Origin: Meconema thalassinum
Taxonomy: Eukaryota; Arthropoda; Insecta; Orthoptera; Tettigoniidae
Direction of reading: 5' to 3'
NCBI GenBank assembly: GCA_946902985.2
Contig: OX336388.2
Span: 125,899,894-125,963,893, forward strand
DNA: 64,000 nucleotides
Shown piece by piece: positions 11,591 to 22,442 of this stretch; the first letter of the stretch is position 1, and every line of letters starts with the position of its first letter. The notes beneath the pieces were generated by a model. The model worked only from the letters and a program-made list of their open reading frames with translations. It did no database searches and was not told the origin of the DNA. The translations under genes and the position numbers were made by a program.

Positions 11591-11983
11591 CCACGGTGGG
11601 TGAGTGGATATCGTGTCGGTCTACTAACCCCAAGATTGCAGGTTCGCTCCTGGCCGCGATAAGTGATTTTTTGAAAGGCGGCAAAAATACGATACGCATG
11701 TCATACGATGTTGGCATGTCAAAAAACCCATTTGAATTCAGTAGGCCGAGTTCATAATGGCAAAATTAATCTCTGGAGTTCCCGCCAACACAAAGTTCCT
11801 CATTTCTCTACTAGAAAGCGCTATAGTGTTCAAGGAGCTTAGATATCTAACCTCCTTGACTTTCATAGTGATTCAAGGAACAATGAAATTCGACATGCAA
11901 GCTACCCTATGGGTGTCAAATTACAAAGCTTGCACCCGGCATCCGAGGCCATACGATATTATTATTATTATTATTATTATTTA
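11591..11983 (+). repeat. SINE-E, tRNA-derived, (ATT)n tail
   Basis: The head CGGTGGGTGAGTGGATATCG with B-box-like GCAGGTTCGCTCCTGG is tRNA-like (RNA polymerase III promoter boxes). The roughly 390-bp body ends in an (ATT)n tail at about 11957-11983. A second copy lies at 50045-50427. The pair defines one family. Confidence 0.85.
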
Positions 11984-12021
11984 AATGACTCAAAAATCCC
12001 AAATCCTTTTGTGCACTTTGC

Positions 12022-12750
12022 AAAATCTCTACTTAGTATAAAACAAAGTCCCCGAATCTTGGATGTTACGGGTAAAATCGAGAACCTTAGGATGGATTTT
12101 GATGCGGTTTTCACCATTCTGTAAAGGACATCTCGAGGACGATTTCTGTAGAAAATAATTTATTTATGATCAAAGGAAGCCGAGCAGTAACGATTTCAGT
12201 GGGAAAGACGAAAAAAAACTGGCGTCGAGCGTTTGTAAGTTTACGCTGGGCAAACCGTTAAAAATATCTAAATACTATGATCGTAAGAATTGTTCAGCAT
12301 GCAAAGTTCTACAAAAAAGTCCGCGAGAGCATATGTCTATCTTCAATACATCGCCCACTATATGAGTGTTTTTACGTTTTAATTTCTTCCAACCATGTCC
12401 ATTCAACTACTGAGGCGACAGTTTACGAGCTAGCTAAGGGCGAGTCTATCATCCGTGTTACAGCCTAGCTAGCGGACGAACCTATTGCCTCAGATACAGC
12501 CAGCAGCACCCCGTTGAGTCGTGTTGAGTTAAGACTTCTGAGAAGGGTGGTTGTGTTTGGAGTTTTCCTGGAAGTGCAACTTGGGTATTCTGCATTTCGT
12601 CTGTGAAACACAGTCAAGTTAATATTGGACGGAAGGGGGATTTGACTTTCATTCACCCTCGCCATTCCCTGGAAGTGCAACTCTCATTTCGCCTGTGATC
12701 TTTTCGTTCCGAAAAATTCACAGTCAATTTAAGATTGGACGGAAGGGTAA
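12022..12750 (+). mobile_element. Partial Helitron 3' half (upstream copy)
   Basis: Collinear with 14963-15600 inside the neighbouring Helitron. Shared landmarks are CTCTACTTAGTATAAAACAA, GATTTTGATGCGG, AGGCGACAGTTTACGAGCTA and GCGGACGA. The copy stops at 12750, just where the next Helitron begins (12754). It lacks both Helitron termini and has no coding capacity. Confidence 0.7.
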
Positions 12751-12753
12751 TTA

Positions 12754-15700
12754 TCTTCTATCTATATATATAAAAATCAATGTTACGTGATAGTTTGTCT
12801 GTATGTCTGTGTGTATGTCTCCTATGCGTTCATATACCATTCGTCCGATTGCGATGAAACTTGGGTGAGATGTTGTGTACACTTACGTGAAGGTTTCAAA
12901 ATTAATGAATACATTTCACAGTAGATAGCGCACAAGTAGATTCAACAAATGAGCGACGACACGCAATGCGTTTCAACAAAGTCCCGTATGCATTCATATA
13001 CCATTCGTCCGATAGCTATGAAACTTGCGTAAAATGTTGTGTACACTGCAGGAAAATTTTCTGGCTTAGTACATCCACTTTACAATAGGCAGCGCACGAG
13101 TAGATTCAACAAATGAGCTACGACGCGCGAAGCATTTCAACAAAGTCACGTTTGCGTTCATATACCATTCGTCCGATAGCGATGAAACTAGGCTGAGATT
13201 TTGTGTGCACTCCAGGGAAGGTTTCTAGCTTAGTAAATCCCTTTAAAAATAGGGAGAGCACGAGTAGAATCAACAAATGAGCAACGACGCGCGAAGCGTT
13301 TCAACAAAGTCCCATATAATTTCATATACCATTCATCCGATAGCGATGAAACTTGGGTGAGATGTTGTGTACACTCCAGGGAAGGTTTCTGGCTTAGTAC
13401 ATACATTTTACAATAGGTATCGCACCAGTAGATTCAACAAATGAGCGATGACACGCGAAGCGTTTCAACAAAGTCCCGTATAAAGTCATATACCAGTCGT
13501 CTGATAGTGATAAATGTTTGGTGAATTGTTGTGTACACTTCAGGAAAGGTTTCTGGCTAAGTAAATCCATTTTACAATACGAAGCGCACGTTTATATTCA
13601 ACAAATGAGTGACTACGCGCGAAGCGTTTCGACAACGTCCCGTATACGTTCACATACCATTCATCCGATTGCGATGAAACTTGGGTGAGATGTTGTGTAC
13701 ACTCCAGGGAAGGTTTCTGGCTGAGTACATCCATATTACAATATGTAGCGCAAGAGTAGAATCAACAAATGAGCGACGACACGCGAAGCGTTTCAACCAA
13801 GTCCCGTATGCATTCATGTACCATTCGTCCGTAGCTATGAAACTTGGGTAAGATGTTGTGTACACGTCATGGAAAATTTCTGGCTTAGTAAATCCACTAT
13901 ACAATATGCAGCGCACAAGTTGATTCAACAAATGAGGGACGACGCGCGAAGCGTTTCAACAACGTCCCGTATAAGGTCATATACCATTCTGCCGTTAGCG
14001 GTGAAACTTCGGTGAAATATGGTGGACACTCCAAGGAAGGTTTCTGGCTTAGTAAATACATTTCACAGTAGGTAGCACACGAGTAGATTCGACAAATGAA
14101 CGACGACATGCGGAGCGTTTCAATACAGTCCCCTATGTCTTCATATCCCATTAGTCCGATAGCGATGAAACTTGGGTGAGATGTTGTGGACACTTACGTG
14201 ACGGTTTCTAACTTAGTAAATACATTTTACAGTAGGTAGCGCACGAGTAGATTCAACAAATGAGTGACGGAGCGCGAATCGTTTAAACAAAATCAGGTAT
14301 GCGTTCATATAATATTCATCCGATTGCGATGAAACATTGATCAGTTATTGTGTACCCGCCAGGGAAGGGGACTTAGTAAATCCATTTCACAATAAGTAGC
14401 GCAAGACTAGATGCAACAAATGGGTGACGACGCGCGAAGCGTTTCAACAAAATCCCCTATTGCGTTCATATAACATTCTTCGATTGCGATGAAACCTTGA
14501 TGAGTTTTTGTGTACACGCCAGGGAAGGGCTTCGACTTAGTAATACATTTCTCAATAGGTAGCACACGAGTAGATTCAACAAATGAGTGACAGCGCACGA
14601 ATCGTTTAAACAAAACCCCGTATACGTGCATATACAATTCATCCGATTGCGATGAATCATTGATGAGTTATTGTGTACACGCCAGGGAAGGGTTTCGACT
14701 TAGTAAATCCATTTCACAACAGGTAGCGTACGAGTAGATTCAACAAATGAGTGATAGCGATGAAACTTTTGAAAGTTGTTGTGCACGCTTCCACGAATGG
14801 TTCTAAATTAGAAAATCCATTTTACGATAGCTTAGAGGCAGTTAACATGTTGTGTATCCAAAAGCACTTCAAGAAACAGAATTTCAACGCCAACACTTTC
14901 TTTGATTGGCATTGCAACGCATGCCGGGTACAGCTTGTATTATATTAAATTATACTCATTGGCGTATAATCTCTACTTAGTATAAAACAAATTCCCCGAT
15001 TCTTGGATGTCTCTGGTAATCTCGAGAACCACTGAATGGATTTTGATGCGGCTTTTACCATTCTGTAAAGGATATCTCGAGGAAGTTTTCTGTAGAAAAT
15101 AATTTATTTATGACCAAAGGAAGTCAAGCACTAACGATTTCAGTGAAAAGAGGTCGAAACAAAAACTGGCGTCCGAGCGCTTTTTAAGCTTACGCTGGGC
15201 AAACCGTTAAAAATATCTATATACTATGAGTGGAAGAATTGTTCAGCATGAAAAGTTCTACAAAAAAGCCCGTGAGACCATATCTCTATCTTCAATACAT
15301 CGCCTACTATAAGTGTTAATACGTTTTCATTTCTTCCAAAAATCTCCATTCAGTTACTGAGGCGACAGTTTACGAGCTAGCTAGGGGCGAGTCTATCACC
15401 CCAGTTATAGCTTAGCTAGCGGACGAGCTTATTGCCCCAGATACAGCCAGCAGCAAACCGTTGGGTCATGTTGAGTTAAAAACTTTAGAGAAGAGTTTCC
15501 CTGGAAGTGCAACTCGGTTTTTCTTCATTTCGCCTGTGAACTTTTCGTTCCGCAAAATTCACAATCAAGTTAAGATTGTGCAAAAGGGGGATTTGTGTTT
15601 CATGCACCTCGCCATTCTTAGAGAACGTCTGACAAGAATTTGTTGCACATTCATCTCCATGATAATATTAATTAATAGTCCAGTCAGTGATTTTAACCCA

Positions 15701-15817
15701 TCATGCCGAGTCATAGAACGGTTATTGGTCGTTGTTCATTGACATTGGGAAATAAAAAGCGATTATCACGTAATGCAGTCATAACTGTTTCCGGGCGAAG
15801 CCGGGACGGGTTGCTAG
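12754..15817 (+). mobile_element. Non-autonomous Helitron, about 3.1 kb
   Basis: The 5' end begins TCTTCTATCTATATATATAA followed by TGTCTGTATGTCTGTGTG, typical of arthropod Helitrons. The 3' end is CCGGGCGAAGCCGGG, a short hairpin, then ACGGGTTGCTAG. The element sits between A and T (12753 and 15818), the Helitron target. No Rep/helicase is encoded, so it depends on a source element. Internally it has a 163-bp tandem array (12826-14790) followed by a unique segment, 14963-15817, also found at 12022-12750 and, inverted, at 35490-36130. Confidence 0.85.
12826..14790 (+). repeat. 163-bp tandem array inside Helitron
   Basis: About twelve units plus a partial one. The phrase TCATATACCATTCGTCCGAT (with variants) starts units near 12829, 12990, 13154, 13319, 13484, 13648, 13811, 13975, 14139, 14301, 14464 and 14627. 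Each unit also has GATGAAACTTGGGTGAGATG, GTGTACAC, and GATTCAACAAATGAG then CGCGAAGCGTTTCAAC. The short minus-strand ORFs here are repeat translations, not genes. Confidence 0.9.
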
Positions 15818-15925
15818 TATATTTATAAAATAGACGCTCAAGTGTTTTCTATGAAATAAGATTCGTATGACTGTGCATCAGATGCTTTTCTCAAAATGTC
15901 ATTGTATTTATGGAATAGCTATTAG

Positions 15926-15960
<35 letters not shown>

Positions 15961-16210
15961 TAAAAGTATTTCAGGGCGGGGGGGCAAAAACATTGCATAG
16001 GGGTCCTTAAATCCTCTCGGCGGCCCTGTTAATGATTGTCAAATACTGCTGTATTTACCAAACTAAATTGAGCCTAAGTTAGTAGGACCTAGTGCTGTTC
16101 GCTTGACGAAAGAAACCACCCAATTTAAATTCCCTATAGGCCTATGCATAAGAAGTGTTTTTGTTAACGTGTTGAAAAACTATTTTTCAGTGTGATCTTA
16201 GTGATTGAAT
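15818..16210. other. No gene; AAT microsatellite
   Basis: An (AAT)n tract of about 10 repeats lies at 15929-15961. Nothing else is assigned. Confidence 0.5.
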
Positions 16211-16330
16211 CCTTTTTCAGTCGGTCATCACGATAGTACGGTACCCAATCCTAAAAAATAAAATACACCAGCTTAAAAATACTCTTGGATGACCAGTTTC
16301 AATCGTCAAGCGATCATCATCTGATACTTT
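16211..16330 (-). repeat. Fragment of hammerhead-bearing repeat family
   Basis: It contains TTTTCAGTCGGTCATCACGA then GTACGGTACCCAAT, like the ends of elements at 33879 and 55162. About 70 bp later comes an inverted hammerhead-like motif at 16287-16327. Read on the minus strand the motif is CAGATGA, a stem AUCG-CGAU, then GAAACTGGTC. The second core base differs from the CUGANGA consensus, so it is probably inactive. It shows that the end motif and ribozyme-like motif travel together. Confidence 0.5.
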
Positions 16331-16529
16331 ACACTTAGGCTATTAAATCTATGTCTACAAGTATGGGTGATGGTATTTACAATATACAGGGTCTTTCATA
16401 TAAAGTAAGAACGGCGAGCGGCAGTTTTGTTATTCGTTGCTGCGTTGGCCTTGGCCGAGCTTGTGGCGCGCCATGGCCCCCTGCTGTACTATTGAAAGCG
16501 CGCGCATAGTACATACAAGGGCTGTTTTA

Positions 16530-16666
16530 GGTAGATTTCATTAGAAAGCTAACTATTGCAATGGGTCCCATGTTTCGACTTCCGGAAAATTTCGACATAT
16601 CTTCGCATTTCACATCCCCCAGACCCCAAAACCACCGTCAGTTCAAAAGTTTATATATAATTTATG

Positions 16667-16711
<45 letters not shown>

Positions 16712-17537
16712 AGATATCAGTTTCTTGAGGACACGATAACTGCCGTAATTTTGCACCAATCACTTTGAATTTTTTACATAATATGTATCCCCTTAAAATC
16801 TCGGTCGAGTTCGTTAATGGGCAAAATCGGTCAAAGGGGGTGAAAATGGGAGCTTTTTTTTTCTTTCGAAAAAGTGAATTATCGCTATAACTCTATTAAT
16901 ATCTGAAATATTGAATCCATTCAAAGTTCATACTATGTGTCGGACAAGGCCCTAAAATTTATGTTTGAAAAGTTTTTTGATAGCACCAACCATTGACCTA
17001 AGGGGTGGGAAAAAGTGTTTTTTTCGGGAAACATTAATCATATCTCTGTTAATAGGCACAATATCAAAACCGTACAAAATGGACAATATTCCTCCAATAA
17101 TATTACCTAAAACTTTTGTCTGAAAGAATTTTTGATATGACCCACCATTACGCCACGGGGTGAGCAAAATGATTGAAATTATAAGAAAATGCCAAGTGCC
17201 AAGAGAAGTTGCCATGACAACTTTACTTTTAATTGATAAGGGATGAGCCATCAGCAGTTGCTATGACAACGCCACTGCACGAGATCACATTCAGTTTTCC
17301 ATCTGTCTGTGGGAAGCGACTTCGGTATCGGAACTGGTAGCATGCTGAACTTCTATGCCCAAGGTCGCGGATTCAAACCCGGCTGAAGTCGTTGGATTTA
17401 CTAAGAGCGCTAAAAAACCTGAGCTTGCTTTCCTTCGGAGGGGAAGTTCCAACGTTCGTTGCGAGTTGATGGTTCCGATGGCATCTAGTAGCCAAGTTCA
17501 CAGCTAGGTGTCGTTGATGGTAGTATTTTTAATTATG
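16530..17537 (+). repeat. Internal tandem unit, copy 1
   Basis: Starts TTTAGGTAGATTTCATTAGA and proceeds through CCGTCAGTTCAAAAGTTTAT, a (TA)n tract (about 16671-16706) and CACTTTGAATTTTTTACATA, ending in SINE-A sequence at about 17316-17530. It matches 17599-20997 once the Tigger is removed. A roughly 40-bp stretch at the junction (about 17540-17615) is itself duplicated. Confidence 0.75.
17316..17530 (+). repeat. SINE-A fragment
   Basis: The head ACTGGTAGCATGCTGAACTT and B box GATTCAAACCC are visible. It breaks in the body at the tandem-unit junction. Confidence 0.75.
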
Positions 17538-17715
17538 TAGCCTATTTTAGGTAGATTTCATCAGAAAGTCAACTATTGCAATTTAGGTAGATTTCATCAG
17601 AAAGCTAACTATTGCAATGGGTGCCATGTTTCGACTTCCGGAAAATTTCAACGTATCTTCGCGTTTCACATCCCTCAGACCCCCAAACCACCGTCAGTTC
17701 AAAAGTTTATATATA

Positions 17716-19979
17716 CAGTCGAACCTCCATAACTCGAACCTCCATTACTCGAATTTTCAATATCTCGAAGTAATTTCTACTTCCCGGCCATTTGTCCTAT
17801 TCTTGACGTGTATTTATTTCTCTATTACTCGAAATTCGATTATACGAATTTCTCGATTTTTCGAAGCAAACTTTTCCTCCCTAGAAGCAAAAATTGTTCT
17901 CTAACTCGAATTTTGTTCCTAAGCGTTTATATTGCGGCTTATCTGTCCACCCCTGCTCTGACTGCCCACCCCTGCTCTGTTCATTAACCTTAGCTGGTGT
18001 GAGAATTCCCAGTGCTGATAAGATTCCACGGGCCATCCCCGCGCATTGCGTCAACACCAGGAAAACTTGCAGCTTGTACAGTACCTGGCTGTTCAGTGTA
18101 CGCTTACAGCCCTGTAGATGCAATCATGGAGAAACGTAAAGTGAAATGCCTGAGCCTGAGTGAAAAAGTTCGAGTGATAAGTGAAGTGGAGAAAGGTCAG
18201 AAAAAGAAGAAGGATATTGCTGCTGAGTATGGAATTCCTCCCAGCACATTATCTACAATACTGAAAGATAAAGACAAGATTCGTCTGGCTGTGGATGAAA
18301 CACGATTTGCACCACAGCGGAAGAGGCTTAAAACTTCAACATTCCCGGAGCTGGAACAAGCAATGATTCAATGGGTGACCCGTGTGAGAGACAAAAACAT
18401 TCCAATAACCGGTAGCTTATTTCGTGAACAAGCAGAAAAATTTGCTAAAGACTTCGGTTATGAATCTTTTCAGGCCAGCAGTGGGTGGCTGGAAAAGTTT
18501 AAACTTCGGAATGTAATAGTGCAGATGGTAATGTCAGGTGAAAGTGCTGCCGTCAGTGAAGTGGACTGTGAACATTACAAAAAAAAAAAAACGTTTTACC
18601 AGCCCTGTTACAGGAGTACAGTTCTAATGACGTGTTTAATGCTGACGAGACTGCTTTATTCTACAAATGCCTGCCTGGAAAGACACTGGCCTTTAAGGGT
18701 GAAAAGTGTTTTGGTGGTAAAAGAAGTAAAGAAAGGGTTACGGTAATGCTGGGAGCTAATATGACGGGAACAGAAAAACTAAAACTTTTAGTGATCGGAA
18801 AATCGGCGAAGCCTCGCTGTTTTTCGGGTGTTAAGTCTTTACCGGTCCTGTACCAAAGCAACCGGAAGTCATGGATGACAAGCTCCATTTACGAATCTTG
18901 GCTGCATGGTATTGACAAGAAGTTTCAACATGAACGGAGGAAAGTTCTACGTTTTGTAGACAACTGCCCAGCTCACCCCAAGGTGCTCACTCAGGAGCTG
19001 AGAGCAGTGCGCGTGGTCTTCTTGCCACCGAACTTAACATCCAAACTACGGCCAATGGACCAAGGGATGATTAAAAACTTGAAACATTACTATAGGAAGA
19101 GGGCTGTTCAGAGAATTCTGAGAGCAATTGACTCCGAGGAGTCATTAACAGACATCAATCTACTAGAGTCGATAACAATGCTAAGTAAATCGTGGGCTGA
19201 TGTGAAACAGGAAACAATTGCTAAGTGCTTTCGCAAAGCAGGATTTTCGAAAGATAACTCGCAAGCTGCAGAAGACGAAGAGGACGAAGTCATTTCTGTT
19301 CCTGAGGAATGGGCGGAATATCAGCAGCTTGTTAATTGCGAAGCTGATTTTGAGAGTTACATAAATGTGGACTGTGATGTTATAGTGGCGGAACAACCTA
19401 CGGGTATCGTCAACACTGCTGACGAGCAAGAAGAACTGAAAGAAGACGACGATGGTGATTCCCAACAAGAAGAGTTGGAGCTGCCCTCTCCCGCACCGTC
19501 AGCAGATCAGGCGTTAAGTGCAGTGGCTGTTCTTCGATCGTACATACAGAGTCAGCTGTATGTAAATGACAGTGTTTTCACAGCAATAAATGTTGTTGAA
19601 AACTATGTTGAGGAAAAGAAGCGTAACAGTAAAAAACAAAAGAAACTAACGGATTTCTTCCCAAGGTGCTAACGGAGGTACTGTATGTTCCTTTTTTAAT
19701 CACTGTACGTAAGTATTCTGTCTGCTACTGTAAGCTATACGGTATACCTAGGTACAATTGTTATACTGTAATTGAAGTTATGCCATAAAGTACTGTATGA
19801 GTTTGTTGTTAAATGCTGTCAGATATTGTTGCACTGTATTCCGTAATGGTTCATAGACAAATGTGATTAAATAACGCGCTAAAGATGCCTAAAATCGGTA
19901 TTTCTCTATTTCTCGAAATTTTGATAACTCGAAATAAAAATTTTCTCCCGAGGTGATTCGAGATATCGAGGTTCGACTG
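17716..19979 (+). mobile_element. Tigger/pogo-like transposon (2264 bp)
   Basis: The termini CAGTCGAACCTCCATAACTC and, at the right, ATATCGAGGTTCGACTG form the inverted ends. Subterminal repeats of the type ACTCGAA/TTCTCGA recur on both sides. TA flanks the element at 17714-17715 and 19980-19981. Removing the element and one TA restores a sequence like the empty site in the sister unit near 16660 (AAAAGTTTATATATA). Its transposase is annotated separately. Confidence 0.93.
18126..19672 (+). pseudogene. Tigger/pogo transposase, one frameshift
   Basis: About 515 codons starting at ATG 18126 (MEKRKVKCLSLSEKVRVISE). Domains in order: an N-terminal Psq-type HTH to about residue 60, a CENP-B/Tc5-like DNA-binding region (SGWLEKFK near residue 123), then a DDE_1 catalytic domain. 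The catalytic Asp residues are in FNADETALFY, RFVDNCPAHP and LRPMDQGMI, with 32 residues between the last two. An acidic segment and a Lys-rich C-terminus (KKQKKLTDFFPRC) follow. One frameshift lies at a run of 13 A (18579-18591). Everything else is open, so this is a young copy. DNA-binding and catalytic functions are known for the family. Confidence 0.93.
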
Positions 19980-20616
19980 TATATATATGTGTGTATATAT
20001 ATGCATATATATATCAGTATCAGTTACTGCCGTAATTTTGCACCAATCACTTTGAATGTTTTACATAATATGTATCCCCTTAAAATCTCGGTCGAGTTCG
20101 TTAATGGGCAAAATCGGTTGAGGGGTGGGGGGGGGGGGGGGGGGGGAGGGGAATGGCGGGGGCTTTTTTTTTCGAAAAAGTGAAATATTGCTATAACTCT
20201 CTTAATACGTGAAATATCGAATCCATTCAAAGTTCATAATATGTGTCGGATAAGTGCCAAAAAGATTATGTTTGAAAAGTTTTTGATAGCACCAAACATT
20301 GACCAAAGGCGTGGAAAAAAGTGGGTTTTTCGGGAAACATTAATCATACCTCTCTTAATAGGCGCAATATCAAAACCGTACAAAATGGAAAATATTCCCC
20401 TAATAATTACCTAAAACTTTGTCTGAAATAATTTTTGATCTGACCTACCATTACGCCAAGGGATGAGAAAAATGATTTCGGAATTAAAGAAAATGCCAAG
20501 TGCCACCAGAGGTTACCATGACAACGCTTCTTAATTGATGAGGGATGAGCTATCAGAAGTTGCCAAGACAACGCCATCGCACGAGATCACATTCATTTTT
20601 TCATCTGACTCTGTGG

Positions 20617-20997
20617 GAAGCGGCTAACTGGTAGCATGCTGAACTTATAAGCCCAAGGTCGCTGGTTCAAAGCCGGCCAAAGTCGTCGGATTTTCTAAGA
20701 GCGCTAAAAATCCCTCAGCATGCTTTCCTTTGGAGGGCAAGCTCCAACGTTCGTTGCAAGTTGCTGGTTGCGGTGGCATCTAGTAGCCAAGTTCACAGCT
20801 AGGTGTCGTTGACGTTAGTATATGGTACAAAATTAGGAACTACTACTTAAAATTGACCGTCTGCAGACCTTACCTGAATTACAGACTAATACAATCATCA
20901 CAATTAACACCGTTTATCAGATTCTACACACACCCAGTGTACAAGGGGTTACATGGCCACGTTGTCGCAGCCCCTAAACTGAGGAACCAACAAAAAT
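20617..20997 (+). repeat. SINE-A copy
   Basis: Head ACTGGTAGCATGCTGAACTT, B-box-like GCTGGTTCAAAGCCGGCC, body, and 3' tail (CACACACCCAGTGTACAAGG ... GCAGCCCCTAAAC). Shorter than the 520-bp copy at 30351 because of an internal deletion. Confidence 0.85.
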
Positions 20998-21332
20998 CTC
21001 TGCGGGAGATAAAATTTTGCGTGAAGAAGTAACAGACTGTCAGATAGTTACACATCAGTTCCAAACCTTGCACAAGGACAGTGTGATCACAAGTATAAAA
21101 ATGAACCCCAAATGACAAGAAGGTTACCATCACCATAAGACAATAAAATGATAAAAATATGCATACAAAAACGAAAAAATAAAAATAAAAAAAATTAACC
21201 TCCAAATGTAAAATACTTTCTTGCAAACAATGAGGTCTGATCCTCCTACGAAAACCTGCATATTTTGCCTATTATAGCCAATCCCCTAGTTTGCCCGGTG
21301 AAATCTACCTCCGCCTTCCGGCCTGCCGAGAG

Positions 21333-21585
21333 GATTTTTTTTCAAGTTCCGATGGACTGTATAAAAATAACAGATTGACATACCAAACTGACTTTACTAC
21401 TTGTGGCGGCAGAATATTTTGCCGAGGGCATTGGATAGCTGGTGTAACGATACGACAAATGTTTCAATCGTTTTGGCGATTATGTTGAGACATAAGGATA
21501 AAACGAGAAAACATTGAGTAGTAAAATCAGTTTGGTATGTCATTCTGTTATGTTTATACAGTCCATCGGAACTTGAGAAAAAAAA
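21333..21585. repeat. Subterminal inverted repeat of 5.3-kb element
   Basis: The arm at about 21335-21402 (TCCGATGGACTGTATAAAAA ... ACCAAACTGACTTTACTACT) is mirrored at about 21513-21582. Some 110 bp lie between. About 65-70 bp per arm pair with only a few differences, so single-stranded DNA or RNA here could fold into a long hairpin. Confidence 0.8.
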
Positions 21586-21706
21586 CAGCCCTCGTATGTA
21601 CTATGCGCGCATTCAATAGTACAGCAGGGGGCCATGGCGCGCCACAAGCTCGGCCACGAGTAACAAAACTGCCGCTTGCCATTCTTATTTTATATGAAAG
21701 ACCCTG

Positions 21707-22039
21707 TGTACACTTATTTAGTTGCAGTAGTATTAAACGTGCGCAAGATTTGTTAGTAATATGTGATTTTGTTAAGATATAGTTAGTGGTGAATTGACCT
21801 TCAAGTTTGCTTGCTTAGTGCAGTGGCGACTGCTAATTTTTATAATGTGTAGGACGTAATTTATGATAGGCTTAACTTATAGTACATTATGCAACGAGCC
21901 TTTAATGGCAAAAATTAAGACATGAGTATGTTTATAAAACGAGCGTATGCGAGTTTTATAATTTCCATACGAGTGTCTTAAGTACCATTATAGGCGAGTT
22001 GCGTACGACTGTTTATGTTCGACGATAATTATTATAACT
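21707..22039. other. No recognisable feature
   Basis: No coding segment. The region carries GAGCGTATGCGAGTTTTATA-type AT-rich sequence only. Confidence 0.5.
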
Positions 22040-22056
22040 ATTTTATGTTCGAACAT

Positions 22057-22425
22057 GTATGTATGTCTACCCCTTATTATTCCCGTTTTCCAACGGGGTC
22101 GGGGATGAGATGCGATGGAAGTCTTTGTGGCGATGATTTTTACGTCCGGATGCCCTTCCTGACGCCAACCTCATGAGAGGAGTTAATGAGAGATGAAATG
22201 AATGATGGTGAATGAAACTGGGCAAGGATGTGGAAGGAAGCGGCCGTGGCCTGTCAGAAGGTACCGTCCCAGCATTTGCCTGGTATTGAAAATGGGAAAC
22301 CACGGAAAACCATTTCAAGGACGGCCGACGGTGGGGCTCGAACCCACGTGTCTACCGAGTCAGCAGAGCGCTTGGCCCCATGACCTAATGCTGAGCTTTA
22401 GCCAGCGTAGCCACTACTGTCGGTT
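22057..22425 (-). repeat. SINE-C with 17-bp target duplication
   Basis: The minus-strand head reads GTGGCTACGCTGGCTAAAGC with B box GGGTTCGAGCCCCACC. The body contains the core (plus strand GGGAAACCACGGAAAACC). The element is flanked by ATTTTATGTTCGAACAT at 22040-22056 and 22426-22442, a perfect 17-bp target duplication that fixes the ends. Confidence 0.93.
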
Positions 22426-22442
22426 ATTTTATGTTCGAACAT

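Larger units (their letters stand above)
17599..20997 (+). repeat. Internal tandem unit, copy 2 (with Tigger)
   Basis: Second copy of the unit at 16530-17537, interrupted by the Tigger at 17716-19979. It extends to the true 3' end of the SINE-A copy (GCAGCCCCTAAACTGAGG). A run of 20 G lies at 20127-20146 where copy 1 has only a few. Confidence 0.75.
16387..21706. mobile_element. 5.3-kb element with long inverted termini
   Basis: The left end CAGGGTCTTTCATATAAAGT is mirrored at 21706 (CAGGGTCTTTCATATAAAAT on the minus strand). The inverted similarity runs about 120 bp or more, sharing GGCGCGCCATGGCCCCCTGC and GCATAGTACATAC. The left flank is TA, the right flank TG, so a TA duplication may have decayed. 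Inside are two tandem copies of a roughly 1-kb unit, each ending in SINE-A sequence, a Tigger insertion, TA and G microsatellites, and a subterminal inverted repeat at 21333-21585. No transposase of its own is visible. Confidence 0.75.

Noticed and set aside
13540..14660. Several 60-98-codon minus-strand frames
   Set aside because: They are translations of the 163-bp Helitron repeat and recur with the unit.
12754..14790. CRISPR-like array of regular repeats
   Set aside because: 163-bp units are contiguous, without unique spacers, inside a eukaryotic Helitron.
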